Assembly: GCF_002300165.1 (NCBI RefSeq)
Contig: NZ_MLCE01000026.1
Span: 62,001-126,000, forward strand
Direction of reading: 5' to 3'
Origin: Streptomyces sp. Tue6028
Lineage (GTDB): Bacteria > Actinomycetota > Actinomycetes > Streptomycetales > Streptomycetaceae
DNA length: 64,000 bases
In this document: piece by piece, positions 42,518 to 50,978 of the stretch
Numbering within the stretch: the first letter of the stretch is position 1
Layout: each line of letters opens with the position of its first letter
Translations under genes and position numbers: made by a program
Notes under the pieces: generated by a model
Database searches by the model: none
What the model was told of the DNA's origin: nothing
Seen by the model: only the letters and a program-made list of their open reading frames with translations

Positions 42518-43675
42518 TCACTCCTCGACGAGGAGCTTCTCCCGCAGCTGGGCCAGGGTGCGGGCCAGCAGCCGTGACACGTGCATCTGGGAGATGCCGA
42601 CCTCCTGGGCGATCTGCGACTGCGTCATGTTCCCGAAGAAACGGAGGAGCAGGATGCGCTTCTCCCGCGGCGGCAGATCTTCGAGCAGCGGCTTGAGGGA
42701 CTCGCGGTACTCGACGCCCTCCAGCGCCTCGTCCTCGGCACCCAGGGTGTCCGCGACGGCCGGCGACTCGTCGTCCGTGTCGGGCACGTCCAGGGACAGT
42801 GTCGAGTAGGCGTTGGCGGACTCCAGGCCCTCCAGCACCTCTTCCTCGGAGATCGCGAGCTTCTCGGCCAGCTCGTGGACGGTGGGGGAGCGGCCGTGCA
42901 GCTGCGAGAGCTCCGCGGTCGCCGTGGTCAGCGCCAGCCGCAGCTCCTGGAGGCGGCGCGGGACGCGGACCGCCCAGCCCTTGTCGCGGAAGTGCCGCTT
43001 GATCTCGCCGACGACCGTCGGCGTCGCGTACGTCGAGAACTCGACGCCGCGCTCGGGGTCGAAGCGGTCGACCGACTTGATCAGGCCGATGGTGGCGACC
43101 TGCGTCAGGTCGTCCAGCGGCTCGCCGCGATTGCGGAAGCGGCGGGCGAGATGCTCCACGAGCGGGAGGTGCATGCGGACGAGCTGGTTGCGCAGCTCCG
43201 CGTACTCGGCGCTGCCCTCTTTGAGCTTGCGCAGCTCGACGAACATCGCCCGTGCACCGCTGCGGTCCTGAGGGTCGTGCTCGATGTGCTGGGCGCTCGG
43301 CCCGTGCTGCGCGCCCTGCACGCTGTGTGCCCCTGGTTTGTCGTGTCGCTCTTGCTCGCTCATAGTCCCGCCCGTCACCAGCCGCCGCCCTCCCGAGGAC
43401 GTGCTCAGCGCGGCACCCTCCGGATCCCGTTGTCCATCGCCCCGGCCGGAGAGCTCCTCCCGTTCGTCCTCGTCGGTCCGCGGTTCGGCCGCGGCCTGCG
43501 CGACGACCGGTGAGGCGCCGTCCTCCGGATGCGGCCGGGCCTGCTCGGGAATGCCGTCGACGCCGTCGACGCCGTCCGCGGTCCGCCGCGGCCCGTCGAG
43601 GCCGTCGACGCGCCCGGACGGAAGCTCCCGTGTGCCGCGCTCTTCGTCCCGCACCGGCCCGTCCCCGTTCCTCAC
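42518..43675 (-). CDS. sigH: SigB-like stress-response sigma factor SigH
   Basis: A group 3 (SigB/SigF-like) sigma factor for osmotic stress and differentiation. Regions 2 (EHLARRFRNRGEPLDDLTQVATIGLIKSVDRFDP), 3 (SPTVHELAEKLAISEEEVLEGLE) and 4 (LLRFFGNMTQSQIAQEVGISQMHVSRLL) are complete. Two starts are credible. GTG 43675 overlaps the prsH stop (GTGA) and gives 385 aa with an acidic, Gly/Asp-rich extension. ATG 43363 (MSEQERHDK) gives 281 aa, the usual size of the family. S. coelicolor SigH is reported to occur as several products differing at the N-terminus. The coordinates give the long form. Confidence 0.9.
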   Translation of the reverse strand: MRNGDGPVRDEERGTRELPSGRVDGLDGPRRTADGVDGVDGIPEQARPHPEDGASPVVAQAAAEPRTDEDEREELSGRGDGQRDPEGAALSTSSGGRRLVTGGTMSEQERHDKPGAHSVQGAQHGPSAQHIEHDPQDRSGARAMFVELRKLKEGSAEYAELRNQLVRMHLPLVEHLARRFRNRGEPLDDLTQVATIGLIKSVDRFDPERGVEFSTYATPTVVGEIKRHFRDKGWAVRVPRRLQELRLALTTATAELSQLHGRSPTVHELAEKLAISEEEVLEGLESANAYSTLSLDVPDTDDESPAVADTLGAEDEALEGVEYRESLKPLLEDLPPREKRILLLRFFGNMTQSQIAQEVGISQMHVSRLLARTLAQLREKLLVEE

Positions 43676-44097
43676 GCCGGCCCGGGTCCCGCGCCGCGCT
43701 GTTTGTAGAGGCTGATCGACACGGTCTTGTCCTCGGCGACGGAGGAGTCGACCTTGCCCGCGAGCGCCGAGAGGACGGTCCATGCGAAGGTGTCCCGTGA
43801 CGGAGCGTGACCGTCGGTGGTCGGCGCGGAGACCGTCACCTCCAGCGAGTCGTCGATGAGCCGGAAGACGCAGCTGAGCACCGAGCCGGGGACGGCCTGT
43901 TGCAGCAGGATCGCGCAGGCCTCGTCCACCGCGATGCGCAGGTCCTCGATCTCGTCGAGGGTGAAGTCCAAACGGGCCGCGAGCCCGGCCGTGGCCGTAC
44001 GCAGCACCGACAGGTAGGCACCCGCGGCCGGCAGCCGGACTTCCACGAAGTCCTTCGTCGCGGGCTCGCCTGCGATCTGGGACACCCTCACCTCCAT
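43672..44097 (-). CDS. prsH: RsbW-like anti-sigma factor PrsH (UshX)
   Basis: A 141-aa GHKL-ATPase-type anti-sigma factor that binds SigH and is antagonised by an anti-anti-sigma factor in the known system. ATP-site boxes are LDEIEDLRIAVDEACAILLQ (N-box region), with a diverged G1/G2 part in GHAPSRDTFAWTVLSALAGKV. The C-terminus VSISLYKQRG is typical of RsbW. The stop overlaps the long sigH start (GTGA), giving coupled expression of sigma and anti-sigma. The upstream 285 bp hold a BldD-like box and a perfect CTCATAG/CTATGAG dyad. Confidence 0.9.
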   Translation of the reverse strand: MEVRVSQIAGEPATKDFVEVRLPAAGAYLSVLRTATAGLAARLDFTLDEIEDLRIAVDEACAILLQQAVPGSVLSCVFRLIDDSLEVTVSAPTTDGHAPSRDTFAWTVLSALAGKVDSSVAEDKTVSISLYKQRGAGPGPA

Positions 44098-44213
44098 GGT
44101 GGTACAAGCTCTTTCAGGGGCCGAGGGTCGCCCCCCGGGTAACGCGCTATGTCGTTCAGCCGTGACGCTACCGCGCTCCCAAGTGTCCTGTCCTGGGGAC
44201 CCCGCCCCTTGCT

Positions 44214-44236
44214 GTCACTCATAGTAAGCCTATGAG
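44214..44236 (-). promoter_or_regulatory. BldD-like box and dyad upstream of prsH-sigH
   Basis: On the minus strand CTTACTATGAGTGAC (plus 44214-44228) fits the BldD consensus TnACnCWGnGTnA with one mismatch. CTCATAG-TAAGC-CTATGAG (44218-44236) is a perfect 7-bp inverted repeat overlapping it. sigH is a known BldD target in S. coelicolor. Confidence 0.55.
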
Positions 44237-44382
44237 TACGGACAGTGGCTAGGGGTCTGCGGGCCCAATTAGGAAGAGCGGGCGCCGGGTTGACGTACCC
44301 AGGCGTCAGACGGTCGAACCGTCCGGATCGCCGGTCACACGCGTATGCGATCCGCGGGCTGTTCCAGTATGCCTGCGTCGTG

Positions 44383-44643
44383 TCATACGAGTACGTGGTC
44401 GACGAAGCACCAACGCCAGTTCTCCCCGAGCTCGAACGTGCGCATGATCGAATGCCCGGTGGTCTTGAAGTGCTCCGTCGCATGTTGGAGCGGAGAGGAG
44501 TCGCAGCAGCCGAGGTGCCCGCACTCCAGGCACAGGCGCAGCTGCACCGGGTGCGTGCCGGCCGCGAGGCACTCCAGGCACGTCTCGCTGAGGGGCTGGG
44601 GTTCGGGGTGCGGCAGCGCTTCGGCGTGCGTGCACTGTTTCAT
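44383..44643 (-). CDS. UBP-type zinc-finger protein
   Basis: An 86-aa stand-alone ZnF-UBP domain. Zinc ligands are visible in CLECLAAG, RLCLECGHLGCCDSSPLQHATEHFKTTGHSIM, in the same order as the ubiquitin-hydrolase zinc finger, ending WRWCFVDHVLV. Actinobacteria have no canonical ubiquitin, so the ligand is open; a free C-terminal Gly tail or another peptide is possible. The gene is divergent from a Na+/H+ antiporter with 63 bp between; from memory, antiporters of this type are sometimes fused to a UBP finger, supporting a functional link. Confidence 0.85.
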   Translation of the reverse strand: MKQCTHAEALPHPEPQPLSETCLECLAAGTHPVQLRLCLECGHLGCCDSSPLQHATEHFKTTGHSIMRTFELGENWRWCFVDHVLV

Positions 44644-44706
44644 GATGGCCAGGTTACGTCGGGTGTGCGGGAAGTCGCGCGAAAACGAGGGCGGGCGGAA
44701 AGACAG

Positions 44707-46302
44707 ATGCACGTTTTGCCACTGCTGTTGCTGGTCGCGGGAAGCGCCGCGGTCGCCGGGGCGGCTCGCCGCACACCGGTGCCCGCGCCGCTCCTGCTCG
44801 TCGCGGCGGGCCTGGTCTTCTCGTACATCCCGGGAGTGCCCGTCTACGAACTCGATCCCGAGATCGTGCTGCCGCTGGTGCTGCCCCCGCTGCTGTACAC
44901 GGCGGCCACCGACAGCTCGTACCTCGACCTGAGGGCACAACTGCGGCCCGTCGCGCTGCTGTCCGTCGGCTACGTCCTTTTCGCGACCCTCGTGGTCGGC
45001 TGGGCCGCGTACCTGATCGTGCCGAGCCTGCCGCTGACCGCGGCGCTCGTCCTGGGCGCGGTGGTCGCGCCCCCGGACGCGGTCGCCGCGACGGCGGTGG
45101 CGCGGCGCGTGGGCCTGCCCTCGCGGATCACCACCATCCTGCAGGGCGAGTCCCTGGTGAACGACGCGACCGCGATCACCGCCTACAAGGTGGCGCTCGC
45201 CGCCGCGATCGGCGAGGGCGCGACGTGGGCGGGCGGCATCCGCGAGTTCCTGATCGCGGCGGTCGGCGGTGTGGCCGTCGGTCTCGTCCTGATGATCCCG
45301 ATCCACTGGCTGCGCACCCACATGAAGGAGGCGCTGCTCCAGAACACGCTGTCCCTGCTGATCCCCTTCGTCGCGTACGGGGTCGCCGAGCAGCTGAAGG
45401 CCTCCGGCGTGCTCGCGGTGGTGGTCGTCGCCCTCTACCTCGGGCACCGTGCCTGGGAGGTGGACTTCGCGACGCGGCTCCAGGAGGAGGCCGTGTGGAA
45501 GATGGTCGCGTTCGTCCTGGAGTCGGCGGTGTTCGCGCTGATCGGACTCCAGCTGCCGGTCGTCCTCAAGGGGCTCGGGCAGTACGAGGGCACGAGCGCC
45601 GCCTGGTACGCGCTCGCCCTCTTCCTGGTGGTGGTCGCGGCGCGGTTCGTGTGGGTGTACCCGGCGACGTTCCTGCCGCGGCTGTTGTCCGCGCGGATCA
45701 GGAAGCGCGAGGACAACCCCACTTGGAAGGGCCCCTTCATCATCGGCTGGGCCGGCATGCGCGGCGTGGTCTCGCTGGCCATCGCCTTCTCGATCCCGCT
45801 GACCTTCCACGGCGGCGAGGCCTTTCCCGACCGCAACCTGATCCTGTTCCTGACCTTCACGACGGTCATCGGGACGCTGGTCGTGCAGGGGCTGACCCTG
45901 CCGCCGCTGATCCGCCTCCTGAAGCTGCCGGGGCGCGACGTCCAGGCCGAGACGCTCGCCGAGGCCAATGCGCAGGCGCAGGCGTCCCGGGCCGCCGAGC
46001 AGCGGCTCGACGACCTGCTCACCGACGAGCGCAACGCCCTGCCGCCGCCACTCGCCGACCGGCTGCGCGGAGTCATGGAGCACCGCCGCAACGCCGTCTG
46101 GGAGCGGCTCGGCGCGGTCAACCCGGTGACCGGCGAATCGGCCGACGACACCTACCGGCGGCTGTCCCGGGAGATGATCGGCGCCGAGCGCGAGGTCTTC
46201 GTGAAGCTGCGCGACCTCCGCTTCATCGACGACGAGATGCTGCGCACGCTGCTGCGCCGGCTGGACCTGGAGGAGGCGGCGGCCTACCGCGAGACGGCGT
46301 AG
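44707..46302 (+). CDS. Na+/H+ antiporter, CPA1 (NhaP) family
   Basis: A 531-aa membrane antiporter with 11-13 helices and a C-terminal cytosolic helical domain of about 120 residues. The ion-binding ND motif is in GESLVNDATAITAYKVAL; APPDAVAATAVARRVGLPSR and the WAGMRGVVSLAIAFSIPL block are typical of NhaP/NHE. It exports Na+ (or K+) for H+. Its place beside the osmotic-stress sigma operon prsH-sigH is suggestive but regulation was not seen. The ATG follows a GGCGGAAAG ribosome site. Confidence 0.9.
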   Translation: MHVLPLLLLVAGSAAVAGAARRTPVPAPLLLVAAGLVFSYIPGVPVYELDPEIVLPLVLPPLLYTAATDSSYLDLRAQLRPVALLSVGYVLFATLVVGWAAYLIVPSLPLTAALVLGAVVAPPDAVAATAVARRVGLPSRITTILQGESLVNDATAITAYKVALAAAIGEGATWAGGIREFLIAAVGGVAVGLVLMIPIHWLRTHMKEALLQNTLSLLIPFVAYGVAEQLKASGVLAVVVVALYLGHRAWEVDFATRLQEEAVWKMVAFVLESAVFALIGLQLPVVLKGLGQYEGTSAAWYALALFLVVVAARFVWVYPATFLPRLLSARIRKREDNPTWKGPFIIGWAGMRGVVSLAIAFSIPLTFHGGEAFPDRNLILFLTFTTVIGTLVVQGLTLPPLIRLLKLPGRDVQAETLAEANAQAQASRAAEQRLDDLLTDERNALPPPLADRLRGVMEHRRNAVWERLGAVNPVTGESADDTYRRLSREMIGAEREVFVKLRDLRFIDDEMLRTLLRRLDLEEAAAYRETA

Positions 46303-46341
46303 GGCGTCGGTGCGCCGGCGCCGTCCGGGTGCGCCGCACCC

Positions 46342-47292
46342 TCAGGGAAGCGGTGCCGCGGTGATCACCGCGGCCACGGTCGTGCCGTGCGGGAACGCGC
46401 CCTCCTCGGCCAGGGCGACAAGTCCGTACAGCATCTTGGCGACATAGAGACGTTCGACGGGCAGCCCGTGCCGGTCCTCGAAGTCCTCGGCGAAGGCGTC
46501 GAGTTCGGGGGTGGTGCGGGCGTAGCCGCCGAAGTGGAAGCGGTCGTCCAGGGACCACAGGCCACGGCGGGCGCCGAACGCGGCCCGCTGGAGGGCCAGT
46601 ACGTCGGCGTCCAGGAAGCCGCCCTTCAGGACCGGAATGCCGAGGGCGCGGCGGCCGGGGGCGAGTCCGGCGGCCAGGCCCGCGAGGGTCCCGCCGGTGC
46701 CGCAGGCGACGGCGACGACGTCGGCCGCGTCGCCCAGCTCGCGGCCGAGCTCCTGGCATCCGCGCACGGCCGGGGAGTTGCTGCCGCCCTCGGGCACCAC
46801 GTACGCGTCCTCGGCGTCCACCGCCCGCAGGATTCCGGCCAGCGTCTCCGGTTCCGCCTTGGCGCGGTACGTCCGTCTGTCGACGAAGCGCAGGCGCATG
46901 CCGTCGGCCGCGCACCGGGCGAGCGAGGGGTTGAGCGGGCGTTCGGCGAGCTCCTGGCCGCGGACCACGCCGAGCGTCGGGATGCCGAGGAGACGGCCGG
47001 CGGCGGCCGTGGCCCGCAGATGGTTCGAGTACGCCCCTCCGAAGGTGACCACCGTGCGGCCCGCCGCCGCCTCCAGGTTCGGGGTCAGCTTGCGCCACTT
47101 GTTGCCGACCAGCTCGGGATGGATCAGGTCGTCCCGCTTGAGCAGCAGCCGGACGCCGTGGCGTGCGAACCGCTCGTCCCCGGCCTCCAGCAGCGGCGAC
47201 GGCAGCCGCGGCCGCAGCACGGCGGCGCCGGCCGCCCCGGCGGCGGGAGGCTCGGGGGCACCGGCGGTGTCCTGGACGTCGGGGCTGGTCAT
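46342..47292 (-). CDS. D-cysteine desulfhydrase / ACC deaminase family PLP enzyme
   Basis: A 316-aa fold-type II PLP enzyme. The Schiff-base lysine is K65 in VGNKWRKL, and GGAYSNHLRATAAAGRLLGI and VACGTGGTLAGLAAGL (phosphate loop) match the family. ACC deaminase and D-cysteine desulfhydrase cannot be separated with confidence; lacking a clear ACC-deaminase active-site signature, D-cysteine or another D-amino acid desulfhydrase activity is more likely. The ATG opens an Ala/Pro-rich N-terminal stretch of about 25 residues. Convergent with the antiporter. Confidence 0.8.
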   Translation of the reverse strand: MTSPDVQDTAGAPEPPAAGAAGAAVLRPRLPSPLLEAGDERFARHGVRLLLKRDDLIHPELVGNKWRKLTPNLEAAAGRTVVTFGGAYSNHLRATAAAGRLLGIPTLGVVRGQELAERPLNPSLARCAADGMRLRFVDRRTYRAKAEPETLAGILRAVDAEDAYVVPEGGSNSPAVRGCQELGRELGDAADVVAVACGTGGTLAGLAAGLAPGRRALGIPVLKGGFLDADVLALQRAAFGARRGLWSLDDRFHFGGYARTTPELDAFAEDFEDRHGLPVERLYVAKMLYGLVALAEEGAFPHGTTVAAVITAAPLP

Positions 47293-48208
47293 CCGCCCAT
47301 TGTCGGACACGTGTCCGGAGCGGGCGCGGGCTGGGTTCACGGAGCGGGCGCCACCGCCTCGCGGCCGGCTCCGGTGCCCCGCCTCGCAGCCCGCTCCGGT
47401 GCCCCCGCCTCGCGGCCCGCTCCGGTGCCCCCGGTGGCGCGCGCCTGTCTCGTCGCCCCGGGGAGACGGCACAGCACGGGTCCGCGCTGCCGGCCAGGTT
47501 CCGTCGGTCGACGCGGGGCCACTCGGCTCTTTCCCCTCCGGCCGGCGCGGGGCGGGCCGGTTGCTTCCCTCCCGGCGGACACGGGCGGGGCCGCCGTTTC
47601 TCCTCCGGCGGGCGGGACGGGTCACCGTGGTCGGTCCCGGAGGCAGGGTCCCGCGCCGGGACCGACGGGGCTGCCGCCCACGCCGGTCATGACTACCGCC
47701 GGTCCCCGACCCTCCGGCCGGCGCGCGGCGGCCGTTCTCCCTCCGGCGGGCGCGACGGCCTGGCGCCGCAGGCCGGTCACGACCGTCGCCGGTCCCCGGC
47801 TCCCGCCCCTCGGGCCGGTGGGGGCGGGTCGCCTGCTTCTCCTTCGGCCGACGCGACGGTTCACCGTTGTCGGATCTCGAGGCCGGGTCCCGCGCCCGGT
47901 CCGAACGGGCTGCGGTTGCCGGCCGGTCATTACTGCCGCCGCCCCGGATCAGGTCGCCGGGCTCCCCTCCGAACGGGCTGCGGTTGCCGGCCGGTCACTA
48001 CTGCCGCCGCCCCGGATCAGGTCGCCGGGATCCCCTCCGAACGGGCTGCGGTTGCCGGCCGGTCACCACTGCCGCCGACCCCGGACCAGGCCGCCCGGCT
48101 CCCCTCGGCCCCGGACTCTCCGGATCGCCCTGGGCCGGACCGGCCGCCCCGGCCGCCCCGGCCGCCCCGGCCGGACCGGCTGGACCGGACGGGGCGGCGG
48201 TCGCCCCG
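47293..48208. other. 916-bp repetitive intergenic region
   Basis: No convincing gene. The left part carries diverged copies of CCCGCCTCGCGGCCCGCTCCGG-like units, the middle carries GGGTCCCGCGCCGGGACCG-type inverted sequence, and the right end has a 68-bp tandem repeat. All frames are open by composition alone, without start signals. Confidence 0.7.
47902..48090 (+). repeat. 68-bp tandem repeat, about 2.7 copies
   Basis: Copies begin CGAACGGGCTGCGGTTGCCG at 47902, 47970 and 48038, each 68 bp apart and more than 95 percent alike, including GCCGCCCCGGATCAGGTCGC. Related but more diverged units extend left to about 47620. Confidence 0.9.
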
Positions 48209-48799
48209 TCACTTCAGGCGGTCGCGGATGCGCTCCCGCATGGATCGCATCGTGAAGCCCCGCGGGTCGATCTTGCCCGGCTGCCATTCGAGGTGGCCGA
48301 TGACCGAGCGTTCCGTCCAGCCGTGGTGGCGGCAGATCGCGGCGGAGACCCGCTCGACGGCCTCCAGCTGTGCCTCGGGCCACGGGTCCTCCCCGTCGCC
48401 GAGGTTCTCGCACTCGAAGCCGTAGAAGTGGCGGTTGCCGTCGGTGTTCGCCTCGTTGTCGTGGGGGAGTGCCTTCTCCGCGATCACCGCCCGCAGGACG
48501 TCGTCGTCGCCCAGGCCCGCGTGGTTGGCGCGTCCGTAGCCGACGAGGTGGACGACGCCGTCCTTGGTGATGACGCCGTGGCACAGCGGCCCGGGCAGTT
48601 CCGAGTGGCCCTTGCGGCAGATCTCGACGGTGCGCTCGCTGCCGGAGGTCACCGTGTGATGGATCATCACGCCGTGCACCGGACCCCACGGGCCCTTGTG
48701 GTTGCGGTTGTGATGCTCCCAGTCGCCGACCTCGACGACGGTGACGCCTTCGTCCCTGAGCCGGTCCAGGAAAGTACGCGCGGACATGGGTGGGGCCAC
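48209..48799 (-). CDS. N-acetylmuramoyl-L-alanine amidase (Amidase_2/PGRP family)
   Basis: A 196-aa zinc amidase that would cleave the bond between MurNAc and the stem peptide. GVMIHHTVT (first zinc His, 47-48), FYGFECENLG and GHLEWQPGKIDPRG (second zinc His and distal Asp) define the T7-lysozyme/PGRP-like family. No signal peptide was seen; export could be non-classical or the role cytosolic. AAGGAGG fixes the GTG start at 48799. The C-terminus MRERIRDRLK is short, with no cell-wall-binding domain. Confidence 0.85.
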   Translation of the reverse strand: MAPPMSARTFLDRLRDEGVTVVEVGDWEHHNRNHKGPWGPVHGVMIHHTVTSGSERTVEICRKGHSELPGPLCHGVITKDGVVHLVGYGRANHAGLGDDDVLRAVIAEKALPHDNEANTDGNRHFYGFECENLGDGEDPWPEAQLEAVERVSAAICRHHGWTERSVIGHLEWQPGKIDPRGFTMRSMRERIRDRLK

Positions 48800-49038
48800 G
48801 GCCGCCTCCTTCGTGCTGCACGGCGGCCACCTTTCGTGGCCGTCTCGTACCGCAGCTCTACCCGCAACAGCGTGGCCGGTACTACTCGTTCGCACAGCGT
48901 GCGAGCCGATCCGGACATGCGGGACGGAAGCGGTGGAACCGGTGGATCGGCGGGCCGGGTGGACCGCCCCACCGGCCCGGCGGACCGCCGAACTGCTGGG
49001 CCGGTGGCCGCCGGGACCGCGAAATCCGGCCGGGCCGC

Positions 49039-49272
49039 TCAGGAGTGCAAGAACGCGTCCCCGTGCGCGGCGATGTGACTCTCCAGGGCCTGGAGGGCCT
49101 GCTGGGTCGCCTCGGGAGTGCCGCTGCCGCGCCGCTCCGCGTAATACGCCGCGCCGAGTTTCTTCAGGAGGTCGCCGCCGGCGCGCTGCGCCTGCACCTC
49201 GTCGAGCTTCTGCTTGCCCTGTGTGAGGCCGCGCTGCGCCTGTTCCTTGGCGCGGTCCAGGAAGCCTGCCAC
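49039..49272 (-). CDS. small helical protein of unknown function
   Basis: A 77-aa, strongly helical, charged protein (MAGFLDRAKEQAQRGLTQGK, then QKLDEVQAQRAGGDLLKKLG). A coiled-coil or amphipathic helix over the first 35 residues is likely. No transmembrane helix or catalytic motif. GTG start. It is divergent from the encapsulin-like gene with 187 bp between, so co-regulation is possible. Conserved in look, but no family is recognised. Confidence 0.7.
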   Translation of the reverse strand: MAGFLDRAKEQAQRGLTQGKQKLDEVQAQRAGGDLLKKLGAAYYAERRGSGTPEATQQALQALESHIAAHGDAFLHS

Positions 49273-49459
49273 TGCCGTCTCCCTTCGTTGTCCGTCGCTG
49301 GGTCAAACGGTTGGCCGGATCTTGGAGTTCCCTGGACAGAATCGCGGCCAGTGCCCACTCGCCGGTGATCCATTCCCCCTCATTCGTGTAATAGCACCGG
49401 CACGCTCCGTGATGGAAGGCTGGTCGGCGCAGATCAGTGCACGACCGGGAGGGCAATTC

Positions 49460-50866
49460 ATGTCGGTAGGCGAAGAGGCCCGCGCGCAGCAGGGCAAGCC
49501 GCAGCAGAGCCTCGGCACATCCGCCGCGCGGAACCTGGCCACCACCACCAAGTCCGCACCCCAGATGCAGGAGATCAGCTCCCGCTGGCTGCTGCGCATG
49601 CTTCCGTGGGTGAACGTGCAGGGTGGCACGTACCGAGTCAACCGGCGGCTCAGCTACTCCGTGGGCGACGGCCGCGTGACGTTCGTGAAGACCGGCGACC
49701 GGGTCGAGGTCATCCCGGCGGAGCTCGGCGAGCTGTCCGTGCTGAGGTCGTTCGAGGACCAGGAAGTACTGGGCGAGCTCGCCCAGCGCTGCCGGCAGCG
49801 GGAGTTCGCACCGGGCGAGGTGCTCGCCTCGTTCGGCAGCCAGGCCGACGAGGTGTTCCTGCTGGCGCACGGCAGGGTCGAGAAGATCGGCACCGGTCCC
49901 TACGGGGACGACGCGGTCCTCGGTGTCCTCGCCGACGGCGCCTACTTCGGCGAGCAGGCGCTCATCGACCCGGACGCGATCTGGGAGTACACGGCTCGCG
50001 CGGTCACCTCGGTCACCGTGCTCACCCTGCCACGCCAGGACCTCGAACAGGTCGCGGAGCGCGCCGACTCCCTGCGCGACCATCTCCAGAGCCTGCGCTC
50101 CATCCCGGCGCAGCGCACCAACAAGTACGGCGAGAAGGAGATCGACCTCGCGGCGGGCCACACCGGTGAGCCGGACATCCCCGGCACCTTCGTGGACTAC
50201 GAGGCGGCGCCGCGCGAGTACGAACTGAGCATTGCCCAGACCGTGCTGCGCCTGCACACACGTGTGGCCGACCTCTACAACCAGCCCATGAACCAGACCG
50301 AGCAGCAGCTCCGGCTCACCGTCGAGGCGTTGAAGGAGCGCCAGGAGCACGAGCTCATCAACAACAGGGAGTTCGGACTGCTCAACAACTGCGAGTACGA
50401 CCAGCGGTTGCAGCCGCACGACGGCGTGCCCAGCCCCGACGACCTCGACGAGCTGCTCAGCCGACGGCGCGGCACCAAGCTGTTCCTCGCGCACCCGCGC
50501 GCGATCTCCGCGTTCGGACGCGAGCTCAACAAGCGCGGTCTGGTCCCGGAGACCGTCGAGATGGCGGGCAACCGCATCCCGACCTGGCGCGGGGTGCCGA
50601 TCTTCCCGTGCAACAAGATCCCGGTCAGCGACACCCGAACGACCTCGATCATCGCCATGCGTACGGGCGAGGCCGAGCAGGGTGTGATCGGCCTCCAGCA
50701 GTCGGGCATCCCGGACGAGATCGAGCCGAGCCTGTCGGTGCGCTTCATGGGGATCAACGAACAGGCGGTCATCTCCTACCTGGTGACGGCGTACTACTCC
50801 GCCGCCGTCCTCGTGCCGGACGCCCTCGGCATCCTGGAGAACGTCGAGATCGGCCGCTGGCGGTGA
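49460..50866 (+). CDS. Family 2B encapsulin shell protein with cyclic-nucleotide-binding domain (EshA-like)
   Basis: A 468-aa protein of the EshA type. Residues about 35-80 (SSRWLLRMLPWVNVQGGTYRVNRRL) and 230-468 make up a HK97-like shell fold. A CAP-type cyclic-nucleotide-binding domain is inserted at about 92-200, with the phosphate-binding cassette FGEQAL (F163) followed by TARA. Family 2B encapsulins assemble into protein nanocompartments, and this split-shell-plus-CNBD plan is theirs. GGGAGGG lies six bases before the ATG. The next gene, a prenyl synthase on the same strand, is the expected cargo. EshA in S. griseus was linked to hyphal growth and ppGpp, so roles beyond packaging are possible. 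Confidence 0.85.
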   Translation: MSVGEEARAQQGKPQQSLGTSAARNLATTTKSAPQMQEISSRWLLRMLPWVNVQGGTYRVNRRLSYSVGDGRVTFVKTGDRVEVIPAELGELSVLRSFEDQEVLGELAQRCRQREFAPGEVLASFGSQADEVFLLAHGRVEKIGTGPYGDDAVLGVLADGAYFGEQALIDPDAIWEYTARAVTSVTVLTLPRQDLEQVAERADSLRDHLQSLRSIPAQRTNKYGEKEIDLAAGHTGEPDIPGTFVDYEAAPREYELSIAQTVLRLHTRVADLYNQPMNQTEQQLRLTVEALKERQEHELINNREFGLLNNCEYDQRLQPHDGVPSPDDLDELLSRRRGTKLFLAHPRAISAFGRELNKRGLVPETVEMAGNRIPTWRGVPIFPCNKIPVSDTRTTSIIAMRTGEAEQGVIGLQQSGIPDEIEPSLSVRFMGINEQAVISYLVTAYYSAAVLVPDALGILENVEIGRWR

Positions 50867-50978
50867 CGTCACCGCACGCCGGGCGCCGTGTCCCCGTCCT
50901 GCGGGGCGGGTGCACGAGGGGGTGCGCGCCCGGCAGCCGTGGAGTTGCCATTGTCCGCAGACCCTCCGAGGCGGTCCC

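Noticed and set aside
43676..44107. A 529-aa fusion of sigH with an N-terminal extension across prsH
   Set aside because: The extra frame is antiregister to prsH, which has clear RsbW features. The extension beyond 43675 is compositional.
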